The notes under the pieces are model-generated. The model did not search any database. It had not been told where the DNA came from and saw only the letters and a program-made list of their open reading frames with translations. A program made the position numbers and the translations under genes. 64,000 bases of DNA, taken from assembly GCA_037127255.1 (NCBI GenBank), contig JBANSL010000009.1, positions 31,499,475 to 31,563,474 on the forward strand, in the 5' to 3' direction. Shown here piece by piece: positions 10,693 to 20,480 of the stretch (position 1 is its first letter; each line of letters begins with the position of its first letter). This stretch comes from Persicaria tinctoria (Eukaryota > Streptophyta > Magnoliopsida > Caryophyllales > Polygonaceae).

Positions 10693-11396
10693 TGATGGAT
10701 AGGCCAATCTTTGGTAAGGGCGATGCTCAGAACTGTGCGGATGGTAGCCGGTTTGACGACCGGGCTGAAAGTCTCATCACAGTCAACCCCAACCTCCTAT
10801 GACTTGCCGTTGACCACTAGCCGAGCCTTGTGTCGCTCTAGTGTTCCGTCTGACCTGTACTTATGCTTGAACAACCACATGCAGTTAATGATATTAGTGT
10901 CCCGAGGCCTTGGAACGAGGTCCCACGTGCCATTTTTAATAAGAGCACTAAACTCATCCATCATGGCAGCTTGCCAGTTCGGGTCCTGTAAGGCCTTGTG
11001 GGGTAATTTGGGGAGAGGAGATATGTCGGGAGACAGAGTGAGAAGGTTGTATTTGGGGTTAGGCTTGAAGATGCCGGACTGCGACCGGGTCTTCATGGAA
11101 TGGGCGGGGGGTGCAATCGGAGGTTGGTGGGTAAGAGGGGTTGTCTGCTGAGGGGGAAAGAGGGGGGCGGGGGGTGCGGCGGCCGCTGCCAGGGGGGTGT
11201 GCCCGCCGCCTATCGATTTGGGTGGGGGTTTTGGGCGGTGGGTTGGTTCCGGATGATGCTTGTTGGAATAGGTGGCGTAGGAGGGGTGGGAATTCGTCGG
11301 AATTGGGTGGTGTGGGTGGGTTGGGGACAGCGACGACGTAGTGGATCGTTAGGTGTGAAACAAAAAATTAGGGTTTCACACGAAGGCTTGATACCA
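10693..11396 (-). pseudogene. Truncated Copia retrotransposon, RT N-terminal fragment
   Basis: The minus strand reads MKTRSQSGIFKPNPKY, then WQAAMMDEFSALIKNGTWDLV and KHKYRSDGTLERHKARLV, the start of the Ty1/Copia RT domain. A TAG interrupts the frame after NGKS; it then continues as [21 protein letters not shown] and WPIHQL before similarity ends near 10693. Upstream the frame is proline-rich and joins directly to a PBS and LTR. Gag, protease and integrase are therefore missing, as is everything after the first RT motif. It is a deleted remnant with no second LTR found. Confidence 0.85.
11385..11396 (-). other. Primer-binding site of the truncated Copia element
   Basis: The minus strand reads TGGTATCAAGCC directly after the LTR end CTTACA, a variant of the initiator-Met PBS. 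It shows the LTR to the right is the 5' LTR of this remnant. Confidence 0.75.
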
Positions 11397-11520
11397 TGTA
11401 AGTGTTTGGAGAACTGAGTCGTTAACGGATCTCAGAGGCCTACTTTTGTATATATATCAATGGGTGAAAACCCGAGGGTACAATGGTAGCTGTACATGTA
11501 TAAATAATATAATGCTAACA
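11397..11520 (-). repeat. Short Copia-type LTR (124 bp)
   Basis: On the minus strand it starts TGTTAGCATTATA and ends CTTACA, followed immediately by the PBS. It contains a TATATATACA promoter-like stretch. Its outer edge is the first base of the PGG-domain gene fragment, so it probably inserted into or next to that gene. Confidence 0.75.
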
Positions 11521-12107
11521 CCAGCAACATCAATGTGGATGATCAACTGAGGTTGACACTCCAACGAGAAAAGGTACTGCCATCAGAATTCCTCAAAAGG
11601 GAGAGGGAGAAAGATAAGCACTTGAATTGGCTGGAGAAGCAACGAAGTACTATTATGGTTGTCGCCTCTTTGATTGCCACCATGGCTTTCCAAGCCGGAG
11701 TTAATCCCGCGAATGGATTAATGCAGCTGGACAACGACCCATTGCAACAAAGCACTACAAATATTGCTCCTGCGCGTGAGTCATCCGACTGGCATAATTC
11801 TCACTCATCCATCATGGCTCATTACAAGCAGACCAATATATCCGCGTTCTTGATATGCAACACAACTGGGTTCGTATTATCGATCACTACTATACTTTTG
11901 CTTATAAGTGGGCTACCTTGCAAGCGGTTCTTCATGACCTTGGTTATGGTGATGATGTGGGTGGTTGTATTGGCTATGTTATTCTCCTATGAATACTCTT
12001 CTATTGCTTTGCTACCAGCTAGATATATTGACTCAGATTACACCGTAGTTGTCATTTTTATCGCTCGACCACAATTGTGTTGTGGTGGCTCATGTTTGTA
12101 CTTTTAG
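11521..12107 (+). pseudogene. C-terminal PGG-domain membrane protein fragment (ankyrin/ACD6-ITN1-like family)
   Basis: About 190 residues are open from the LTR border to a TAG at 12105-12107. There is no ATG at the proper place; the first in-frame start-like codon is GTG at 11535, and the frame runs back to the LTR. The segment STIMVVASLIATMAFQAGVNP matches the start of the plant PGG domain, although the signature PPGG is degenerate (PANG). Three further hydrophobic helices follow (ISAFLICNTTGFVLSITTILLLI, FFMTLVMVMMWVVVLAMLF, and a shorter YTVVVIFIA), matching the usual multi-span C-terminus. Family members carry N-terminal ankyrin repeats and act in membrane-associated stress or defence signalling; none of that part is here. 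I infer a gene truncated by the Copia insertion, or a last exon. Confidence 0.7.
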
Positions 12108-12939
12108 TAGGGCATATTATTCGGTGGGCGTTTAGGTTTATCAAGCATGGCAAGTGTTGCATTACAAACTCTACTTAATCTAGGTTAAACATATGTATAT
12201 ATACATATAACCCTATTACTATACATACATATATACACATACTCTTCTTAAAGGTATAAAAGTGTGGGTAAGTTGTTATATCAGTTGTTCATTGTAGGAG
12301 TTATCTATGGCTAAAAATAACTCTACCAAAGCTATGTACTATCCAGCATCCTGGCCAGTGGCCATTGCTTTTCGCCTTCTCCACCTCCTGCTTCGTTCCT
12401 CGTTTCTCCACCTCTTGATTCGTTTGTCGATCTTCCACCTCATGCCCAAATTCGTTCGGATTGTCATCGGCTTCCATCTCCTACGTACTTCAGTTCTATG
12501 TGCTTCATTCCCCCGTGGTCATGATCTTCTCCCTTATTCGACTCTACCTTTGAACGCCTTTCCTTTCCGCTCCTTGTCTTCTTCACCTCCGCTTGTGTCA
12601 TTGTCTCTCCACTCTTCGCCTTCATTTTGTTCCATTTTCTTTTAATCTCCCTTGTCCTTTAAATACTAATTAAAGTGCTTGCCCTCAACCCTAATTTCAG
12701 TGTTTGTTTTCTCTCTAGTAGTGATAAAGCTACACTCTCAATCTCCTCCATCTTCCCTTTGTATAACGGTTATACAAAGGGGAGATGGAGGTGACCCTCC
12801 CAATCCCCAAATCATACTCTCTCCCGCGATGTTTATATCTAATTGCGGACAAATCTCGGGTTTGCTCTACAAATATCTATCGTCTTCTTCGGATTCATAT
12901 AACAGGTTCCTCTTGGTTTTTTTTTAATCATATCATTAT
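12108..12939. other. No supported gene
   Basis: Downstream flank of the PGG fragment with a small tatatacata cluster near 12190-12235. Open frames here are Leu/Ser/Phe-rich readings of pyrimidine-rich DNA without family features. It includes one striking palindrome, listed separately. Confidence 0.4.
12745..12791. repeat. Near-perfect 23-bp inverted repeat with 1-nt spacer
   Basis: The arms at 12745-12767 and 12769-12791 are complementary except for one position, around a single G. They start cctccatctt and end gatggagg. This could extrude as a cruciform or fold as an RNA hairpin. Confidence 0.85.
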
Positions 12940-13315
12940 TTGATTCCTCATTCCTTGAATCTTTGGATCAGATGAATTCTTTGTTGATCTAATTGCGAAC
13001 TTCCTTGTTTTGTTGCCATAAAAATCGTAGGTACGTCTATTAAATTTTTTGAGTTGATATATATGGATCTGCTGATTCAAGAGCACACTAGGATTCATTA
13101 CAGGTTCAGATTGCTTGTTTTTTTTTCTTTTTTCTTTTGTCATGCTTGTGAAATAATTTTTTGATTGCTCAATCCTTGAATTAATCTTTGGATCAGATGA
13201 GTTTTCGATTGATCTGTTTGTGAACTTCCGTGTTGGCTTGGCCATAAAAATTGTAATTTTGTGAAAATTAAGTTGATATGGATGTGCTGATTCAGAGTAC
13301 TCTAGGCAATTAATC
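12940..13315. repeat. Imperfect direct duplication (two units of about 155 bp)
   Basis: Units near 12940-13097 and 13161-13315 share ttgatt.ctca..ccttgaat, tctttggatcagatga, gaacttcc.tgtt, gccataaaaat and gctgattca in the same order. Identity is moderate, so this is an old tandem duplication. No coding role is seen. Confidence 0.6.
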
Positions 13316-13434
13316 AGCCTTATATACTGATATATCTCCAAAATCATTGGACTAAAATTTGATAGAAGTTTAACTGTTTAAGTCATATAAAATTCTACAA
13401 GATGAGCTCGATGCAGTCTTTTATGTTGAGAATG

Positions 13435-14220
13435 GATCCTCTCCTTTTATAAGAAATCTTTTAATATTTTCTTAATAAATCAATAACAACCATTAGATTT
13501 AAATCAAGGGTTGAGATTAAATATCAATAATTAATTATTAATTCCTATTAAATTAAAAACATCATCCCACCCACTGTCTTCCACTGTGTTCTCGTTTACA
13601 AATTCCCATTTAATTACCCCCTTCCTCCTTGCATAATTTGCATTCGATATACAATAAAATTGGAGTTGGAGGTCGGGATCAATTCTCAGTCACCCATCCA
13701 CAGTGTTCGTCCTGTCGAGCTAGGTGGTGGTGGGCTGGCTTTTGATTTTAAATTCCCCCGGACTTCAGAGTCGGGACTTCAAGAGGATCATATGCGTTAG
13801 GAGCTCAAAGTTTCGAACCTTTGGTTGAATCTATCTATCGAGTCATGCTCCCGCAAGGCCTAAAAGCCGGCATCTCCGAGTTTTCAGTCTTCGATGGATG
13901 TTGGGGACTTGGAGTCATGATGGTACGGTGGTGTTAGGTCGTTAGACCTCAAGGCATTGATCCCTAGGATCCGCCTGTCAGTAGAGGTGGCGAGGAGGTT
14001 GCGGTTGTCGTGGTGGATAAGGTGCGCGACGGGTTAGGCAAGCGGCGGTCGGCACAGTTGGACCATTCAAGATTTGAGATAACAATTCTTAAATTGAGGT
14101 TAATTGTTAGGAATTTTTTTTACAGCTAGTGAAAGGGTTAATTAATTAGTTAATAGAAAAAAATATGGACCATTGATTTTATTAGGAAGACATAAGGAGG
14201 TGTTTCATTAGGAGAGGATC
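13435..14220. mobile_element. Inverted-repeat-bounded element with GC-rich interior
   Basis: Begins GATCCTCTCCT and ends AGGAGAGGATC, a perfect 11-bp inverted repeat, with weaker inverted similarity further in (taataaatcaat.. against attgattttatta). ATG lies on both sides (13432-13434, 14221-14223) and may be a 3-bp duplication. The outer parts are AT-rich, while about 13,680-14,070 is distinctly GC-rich with no long frame. The class is uncertain: it could be a non-autonomous DNA transposon that captured foreign DNA. Confidence 0.45.
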
Positions 14221-14250
14221 ATGTTCCTTTTTGTTATGTTGGGTGTCCCT

Positions 14251-14675
14251 ATATACACCGCAAATCCGCGGATTAGAGCTGCTAATCAACGTCGGATTCG
14301 ACGTTGAAACAATAATTATATTACAACGTCAGATCTAATGTTGTAATATGTGAAGTGAAGGATCGGATGGGGCCGGATCGGGCTAACAACGTCGGATCCG
14401 ACGTTGCTAGGGTAAAAAAAACCAAAACACAACGTCCTTTTCAACGTTGTAAATCAATTTTTTTTTTTGTTTTTTTTAATATCTTATATTAGGCCGGATC
14501 TGACCCGTACTAGCAACGTTCAATTTGACGTTGTAACATCGTCTAATTCAACGTTGTTATAACATTCGATAAGTGAAATTTGCACACAATTAACAACGTC
14601 GGATTGGACGTTGTAGCAATGTCTAATCCAACGTTGTTACAACGTTGGATCCGACGAAGTATTTGCGGTGTATAT
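14251..14675. mobile_element. Small inverted-repeat element made of serial palindromes
   Basis: A perfect 15-bp terminal inverted repeat, ATATACACCGCAAAT at 14251-14265 and its complement at 14661-14675. If the outer TA pairs are target duplications it would be Mariner-like, but that is unproven. The interior holds about nine imperfect palindromes of 18-20 bp of the form CAACGTCGGAT(C/T)CGACGTTG. No coding capacity. Confidence 0.6.
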
Positions 14676-14735
14676 AAGGAACATGTTTATGTTTTATGGA
14701 CCAAAAAGCAATTGTATATTGGACTTATTAATATA

Positions 14736-14978
14736 CTCCCTCCGTTCGGCAAAACTTGTCATTTTAGATTATTTCACAAGTTTTAAGACAATTAACAAAT
14801 GTACTAATTTACCCTTAATTATTACCCTCCTTTTTTACTTTATCGAAAACTACAACTAACAAACCATCAATCACATCAAGGGCATTTTTGTAAAGTGAAG
14901 GGCAAAATACCTAAAAGGACAAGTTTTTTTGAACAAAACTAACACCCTAAAATGACAAGTTTTGCCGAACGGAAGGAG
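14736..14978. mobile_element. Stowaway/Mariner-like MITE, copy 2
   Basis: Starts CTCCCTCCGTTCGGCAAAAC and ends with the inverted equivalent (one mismatch in the first 10), flanked by TA at 14734-14735 and 14979-14980. The interior (attattac.., aactacaactaacaaa, catcaaggg) matches the MITE at 617-857, so both are one family. Confidence 0.85.
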
Positions 14979-14999
14979 TAGTAGCTAGCAAGATAGATT

Positions 15000-15670
15000 T
15001 GTTGGGCACGGAAGCGCGCCCGGGGTAATCCAGGAGTCTAATAACAATCGGACATCAATATCACTACACTAGAAAATAACACCAACCACTGCACAAAATA
15101 TAGAACCAAAACCAAAACACATACAAGCAACGCAAAACAAGCACGGATAATCAACACAAGATTTACGTGGGAAAAACCCTCTATAACTAGAGGATAAAAA
15201 AAACCCACCTTCCGCCCACCAGAGCAACCAATCCACTAGTCAATAAACTAGTACAAGTGTTTAACAACTCAGTCTCACACCGAGACAAACAAACATGGAG
15301 ATCTTAAACATCAATCTAAATACAACCCGATCTAGAAAGGATTCCTCTCTAAAACCTAGCTAAACACTTATAATTAGATTAGATTTCTAGGAGGAAAAAA
15401 TATCTATGAACAAACATCCATTGTTGACCGATCGAGGGAGGGAGACGGATCACCAAAGTAAAAGACGAAACTCCCGCTCAAATCTCTCACCTTTCCTCTC
15501 ATTTCTCCCTCCCCACTCTTCTCTTTCTCTCTCCTCTTTTTCTAGTTGCTGGTGGCACTCCTAGATGCAAAACCCATGCCTCACCTATTCATTTGGTTAA
15601 TAAATTGCTATATAACCTAGAAATTACCTAACCAAAACTTGGGCTAGACTCATGGGCCCTTGTCCCAACA
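15000..15670 (-). repeat. 3' LTR of element F
   Basis: TGTTGGGC...GTCCCAACA. The adjacent ATCTCCCCGT on the plus strand is the complement of its polypurine tract. Confidence 0.9.
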
Positions 15671-15717
15671 ATCTCCCCGTCTAGCCCAAGGGGAAGCCGT
15701 TCTTGCTCGTCCTGGTC

Positions 15718-16221
15718 TCACATGCATCCCAGTCCCGTCTCACCTCCGAGACGTGAAACTAATGCTCGCCAGATGTCACCATTACCCACTATCTCCCCCT
15801 CCTTCGTAGCTCTCTGGTACTCCGAGGTAGAACTCCCAGTGAATGCATGACCTTCCCTCTCTGACCCTTTGATAGTTTCTTCTATCCTTGCTGACTCGAC
15901 GTGCTCAGATCTGCCATCGGTTATAGCACCGGATGAACTCCCCTTTGACACGGCTATCCCATCAGCACAATCCTTTTCTGAAGCAAACTCCACACTTGTG
16001 CCATCATCTTCTGATGTCTCAGAAGTTCTGTTAAATCTTGTCTGCAATCCAGACAAATCACAAGTGCTCAAGGTCTCTTTATCAGAAAAAGAAACGAGAA
16101 ACTTTCTCTTCTGATTCTGCAGCCCCTTCCCACTCAAGCATGTCAACCACCTATGCTCCAAATCAAAGGAAGTATCTGCTTGATCGAACTCCTGCCAAGC
16201 CTTCCCTGATTTCCTCCACAA
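15718..16221 (-). CDS. Internal ORF of element F, unrecognised (167 aa)
   Basis: A Ser/Glu/Asp-rich, low-hydrophobicity frame with no CCHC knuckle, no catalytic motif and no membrane segment. It occupies most of the 837-bp interior. It may be a residue of a gag coding region left after a large deletion, since a short frame MSNATDRYTGGK precedes it near the PBS, but I cannot assign a family. Confidence 0.35.
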   Translation of the reverse strand: MWRKSGKAWQEFDQADTSFDLEHRWLTCLSGKGLQNQKRKFLVSFSDKETLSTCDLSGLQTRFNRTSETSEDDGTSVEFASEKDCADGIAVSKGSSSGAITDGRSEHVESARIEETIKGSEREGHAFTGSSTSEYQRATKEGEIVGNGDIWRALVSRLGGETGLGCM

Positions 16222-16493
16222 TAGGTTTCCATCTCTAAACTTGATCGAGATTCATCCGGGCTGACTTTTCCTTCACATCCATTGCTTCATTTTCTTTTTT
16301 TATTCTTTCCACCTGTGTATCGATCTGTTGCGTTACTCATCTGATTAAAACACAATCATCAACACATGCTCTGATGGTTCCCTAACAACCTCTCCATGCA
16401 GATTCATCCAGCCACTCTCTAGAGTCTCTACTAGCTATCTTGTCCCAACTCCATATACCCACAATCTCAATCACACCAAGATCACAACCCGAA

Positions 16494-16505
16494 GCTCTAA
16501 TACCA
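16494..16505 (-). other. Primer-binding site of element F
   Basis: The minus strand reads TGGTATTAGAGC two bases inside the LTR, one change from the initiator-Met consensus TGGTATCAGAGC. Confidence 0.8.
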
Positions 16506-16507
16506 CT

Positions 16508-19462
16508 TATTGGGCATGGAAGCGCGTTCAGGGTAATCCAGAAGTCTAATGACAATCGGACAATAATTTGACTACACTAGAAAATAACACCATCAACTGC
16601 ACAAAATCTAGAACCAAAACCAGAACACATCCAAGCAACGCAAAACAAGCACAGATAATCAACACAAGATTTACGTGGGAAAAACCCTTTATAACCGGAG
16701 GATCAAAAAACCCACCTTTCGCCCGCTAGACCAAACAATCCACTAATCAATAAACCGGTACAAGTGTTTAACAACTCAGGCTCACACGGAGACAAACAAA
16801 CATGGAGATCTCAAACACCAATCTAAATACAACCCGATTTAGAAAGGATTCCTCTCCAAAACCTAGCTAAACACTTATAACTAGATTAGATTTCCAGGAG
16901 GAGAAAATACCTATCAACTGTTGACTTGCAGGAGTAAATCGAGTATTGAAATAAATATAAAATAAAGTTCAGACTGACTTCCCTGTCTCAGCAAATAAAT
17001 ACAAGACTTCCTCCCGTTGTAGTAAGAGAAAAGTCAGGATCGAATCCACGAGGAAGCACGTCAGCATTTCTCAGGTAGCTGTAAATTCTCACAGACAGAA
17101 TAGCAGAAATACAGAAACACAGAAAGGAAAGAAACAAATAAACCCGGCAAGGGCAACTAAAACATAAAGCAAGAAATAAAGCAAAGCAAAGCAAAAACGA
17201 AAAGCAAGGCAAAGCGTCTCGTCGATCTCGACCACAGCTCCTCGAGATCGACAAAGGCTAGTCGACCGAAAACAGAAATCGACGAAAACAGAGAAAACTT
17301 CAACTCGACCTAGACAAGTCCTACTCGAGATCGACCACAGCTTACTTGATCTCGACAAAGCACTACTCTATGTCGACAAGAAAGACAGAAAATATAAATT
17401 GCAGAATTCGAACCAAAACTCAGAAATTCGACAGAAATAAACTCAATATAATAAAAGACTTCCAAAGCCAGGGTATCAACACCACAACGATAACCATGCA
17501 AAGTAACACATAAAGGTATAAAAGATCATGCTTTCCATCAAATAACTTTCGTTATTAACAAATAGGCAAATAGAGGCTTTCGCATAAACCCTAATTGTTA
17601 CTAACCCTTTTTCACATAATTAATCCAAGTTGCATTAAGATCACTTTCGATTCAATAACACAAACAAGGATCACCTTCAACTCTCGTAAAAGAATCATGC
17701 TCATAGGGATAGAAGATGAATTGTACAAAAAGATCTGACCTTTATCGCATCGCCTCACATGGCCACCGTCGGGCTCACCCCAGCCCCAGAAGTGGGTGGA
17801 CTACTCACGCCTCATCGCAATAACAGACATTGATTGAAAAGAAATAACTTGCATAAAACTATATTCAAAAGCCTTTTACAATCCCGACAATCAACTTTCG
17901 CAAAAAGCCAAAACCCTAAAAACCTTAGAACTCCTAAACTTCTCTGTGGAACTAACTTGTCTCTCTCTCAAATTGAATTGTTGATTGAATTAATAAAACT
18001 GAGCCCCTTAGGGCCTTATTTATAGTCTTCCTTCCCTAGCTATTCTAGGAAAGAAGATATCTATCTATATCTAAAACTTTATCTAAAACGCTTAAGGATA
18101 AATAAAAGACATAATGGAATTAAATCTAAAATAGGAATTATATCTAAATGTCTTCAATGGATAGAATCTTTCTCTTCATGGTAGATCTTGATAGTTTTGG
18201 ATAGAATCGGAAATCTTCATGCCCAAGGAATGCAAAACCGAGTAGGATTCGTCAAGCCGCGTCGAACAGCTTCTGGAAGCTTCGTCGACCTCGACAAGGC
18301 TCTTGTCGATCTCGAGTAGAAGTCTTGGTCGGCTGGCTCGGTTCGTCGTCTCGGCTAGCTGGTGCTCGACAAACTCGGACTCTGGCTCACGGTGCTCGTC
18401 GACCTCGACAAGGCCTAGTCGACCTCGAGTAGACTGGCTTCGCCGACTAGGTCTTCTCGGGTAGATCTCCTCGATGTGGCTCAGACATGGCTTCCTGGGC
18501 TCGTTGACCTCGACTAGCACTCGTCGATGTCGAGTAAGGTTGGTCTTGCCGACTAGGTGCTCTCGGGTGGCTTTACTCGACAAGCCTGGATCCGGACTCA
18601 GGGGCTTGTCGATCTCGACCAAGCTTCGTCGAGATCGAGTAGGGATCTTCCTTCCCGCTTCCGCGAGTTGGCTCTCACGCTGGCAGCGGGTTTTTCCGCG
18701 GCAGCGAACGGTCCACTGCAGCGAGTCGAGTCGCTGGCAGCGAGTGCTCCTGGTCGTCCTCGGCTTCTCTTCTTTTCGACTCCGGGTGGGGTGTCTGGGC
18801 TTCGTCGATCTCGACCAGTGGTCCTCGAGATCGAGTAGGGTCCGGAGCTCGGGTTGGTCTGGCTCTCGATCAGGCTCTGCTCGACAAGGCGGTGCTCGGA
18901 CATGCTCGTCTAGGTCGAGTAGGCCTACTCCAGATCGAGTAGCCTTGACTCTCAGACTGGTTCCGCTGCTTTGACCTTGGACTTCTGTAGTGGTTTTCCG
19001 AGCTTTTCCGACCTTCTGTAGAATTGCTGTAAAATGCCTCGATTTCTGCGAATTAAATAAAAACTGGTGTAGATTCCATAATTTGGCAAATAAACATAAA
19101 CTACATAGATTCTGTACTATCTAAACCCAAATGAATGCAATGTATACAGAAATCGATATAAAAGTTACTGTAAAACATGGCAGATTCAGCTCACAACATC
19201 AACAAACATCCGTTGTTGACCGATCGAGGGAGGGAGACGGATCACCAAAGTAAAAGACGAAACTCCCTCTCAAATCTCTCACATTTCCTCTCCTTTCTCC
19301 CTCCCCACTCTTCTCTTTCTCTCTCCTCTTCTCCTAGTTGTTGGCGGCACTCGTAGAAGCAAAACCCATGCCTCACCTCTTCATTTGGTTAATAAGTTGC
19401 TATATAACCTAGCAATTACCAAACCAAAACTTGGGCTGGACTCATGGGCCCTTGGCCCAACA
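16508..19462 (-). repeat. 5' LTR of element F, interrupted
   Basis: The first part is 16508-16918 and the second 19204-19462; the nested solo LTR and one TSD copy lie between. It begins TATTGGGC where its partner has TGTTGGGC, so the terminal TG dinucleotide is mutated. Flanking AGATT after 19462 confirms the end. Confidence 0.88.
16919..19198 (-). mobile_element. Solo LTR of the Athila-type A family (2.28 kb)
   Basis: TGTTGACTTGC...TCACAACA with a perfect TSD TCAAC (16914-16918 and 19199-19203). Its complement starts TGTTGTGAGC like the LTRs of element A. It shares with them the TATA segment (ttatttatag, 18016-18025), the gtgggtggactactc block near 17800 and many tcgagatcgag/ctcgatctcgag palindromes. 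It has no internal region or second LTR: the usual product of LTR-LTR recombination. ORFs read across the palindromes are not genes. Confidence 0.92.
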
Positions 19463-19467
19463 AGATT

Positions 19468-20250
19468 TAAATCTGATAAAATCTTTAGCAATTTTAATTC
19501 TTGGTTTTGTTTGATTTTCATTTTATGCTGACAATTTCAATCTATGATTGAGCGGTAGTTTGTTTCTGAATTGAGTATGGTTGTAGAGATTACATTATTG
19601 TGTTGGCTTATTAGATTAATCTTAGTTGTTGGGTTTTTTCTCTTTTAGAAGTACGAGATACTTTAAAGGAAGAAATTGCACTCCAAGAATCTTGAGAAAC
19701 TGCAACAACAATCTTTGAAGCAATTCCCTTTCAATGACCTGTTTGTAGGTTTGCTCTTCAATTCGATTCTTACATTTGAGTATATGTTTTCGACTTTTAA
19801 AAGTTTTGGATCTAGTTTTCTACAAGATAAAATTTGTTTGATAGGATTTTTTGAATATCAACTTTCTCTAAGCTACTACTATTCTTCATATACATATTTT
19901 ATCTTATGAGTACGTCGTGCTAACTTGCCGTTTCCCTAGGATTCAGTTTTACTTGTTCAAATCAATCTATCTCTACATATTTGTAGAGTGTTCTCAGATA
20001 TGCTCTTAATTTCTAATTTCATATTGCTCCATTAATGAGTAGGTAGTAGTAGATGTATACTCTTTTGTTCCTTTTGCATGCAAAAATGTTGAAAATGCCC
20101 ATTTTCCATCTTTGAGATTCTTTAGGGGACGTGACCACAATAACTTGTAGAAATTTGAAGAAATTTGTGAATACATGGGGGAAAGAGGTGCTTAAGTGGC
20201 TGATGAGCTATTTGTAATAAAAACCGATATGAGGTGTTGCTTGTGTTCCA
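19468..20250. other. Flank of element F, no gene recognised
   Basis: AT-rich DNA with only short open frames. The right end grades into the Copia remnant. Confidence 0.4.
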
Positions 20251-20480
20251 AGGTTGCACCTGTAAGAGTTGTGCTTGCTTTGGCAGCTCAGTGGAAGCTA
20301 CCAATCTTCTAGTTAGATGTGAAGTCTATTTTTTTTAATGGAGAGGTTCAAGAAGATGTGTATGTGGAACAGCCTATAGGCTTTGTCAAAACTGCAAGAA
20401 GAAGGCAAGGTGTATAGACTGAGGAAAGCTCTCTATGGGCCGAAGTAGGCTAGCTCCAAGAGCTTGGTACAACAAGATTG
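20251..20480 (+). pseudogene. Copia RT fragment, frameshifted
   Basis: Reads VRVVLALAAQWKLPIF, stop, LDVKSIFFNGEVQEDVYVEQ and PIGFVK. After a frameshift KVYRLRKALYGPK is visible, followed by another shift to APRAWYNKIDM. These are consecutive motifs of the Ty1/Copia RT (LDVK.AFLNG, VYVEQP.GF, ALYGLKQAPRAWY). No LTR was found nearby, so this is an isolated decayed piece. Confidence 0.85.

Larger units (their letters stand above)
15000..19462 (-). mobile_element. Non-autonomous LTR retrotransposon F, with a nested solo LTR
   Basis: Bounded by a perfect 5-bp duplication AGATT (14995-14999 and 19463-19467). LTRs are 15000-15670 (671 bp) and 16508-19462 (670 bp once the nested insertion is removed). 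The internal region is only 837 bp and has no recognisable protease, integrase or RT. A PBS on the minus strand beside the right LTR and a GGGGAGATT polypurine tract beside the left LTR fix the orientation as minus. The two LTRs show scattered substitutions and it is clearly older than the chromovirus at 2043. It would need enzymes in trans. Confidence 0.9.

Noticed and set aside
11100..11384. GC-rich plus-strand frames as a glycine-rich protein gene
   Set aside because: The minus strand is the coding strand of a Copia remnant here, between its PBS and RT fragment; the plus frames are shadows.
12307..12645. 112-codon open frame downstream of the PGG fragment
   Set aside because: Leu/Ser/Phe-rich reading of pyrimidine-rich DNA with no recognisable domain or context.
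17790..17830. tRNA-like or rRNA-like look of the conserved gtgggtggactactc block
   Set aside because: No cloverleaf arms, A/B boxes or rRNA similarity recognised; it is a conserved part of the LTR.
18176..18974. Several long overlapping frames on both strands in the solo LTR
   Set aside because: They arise because the tcgagatcgag palindromes are stop-free in all frames; the DNA is an LTR with no internal region.
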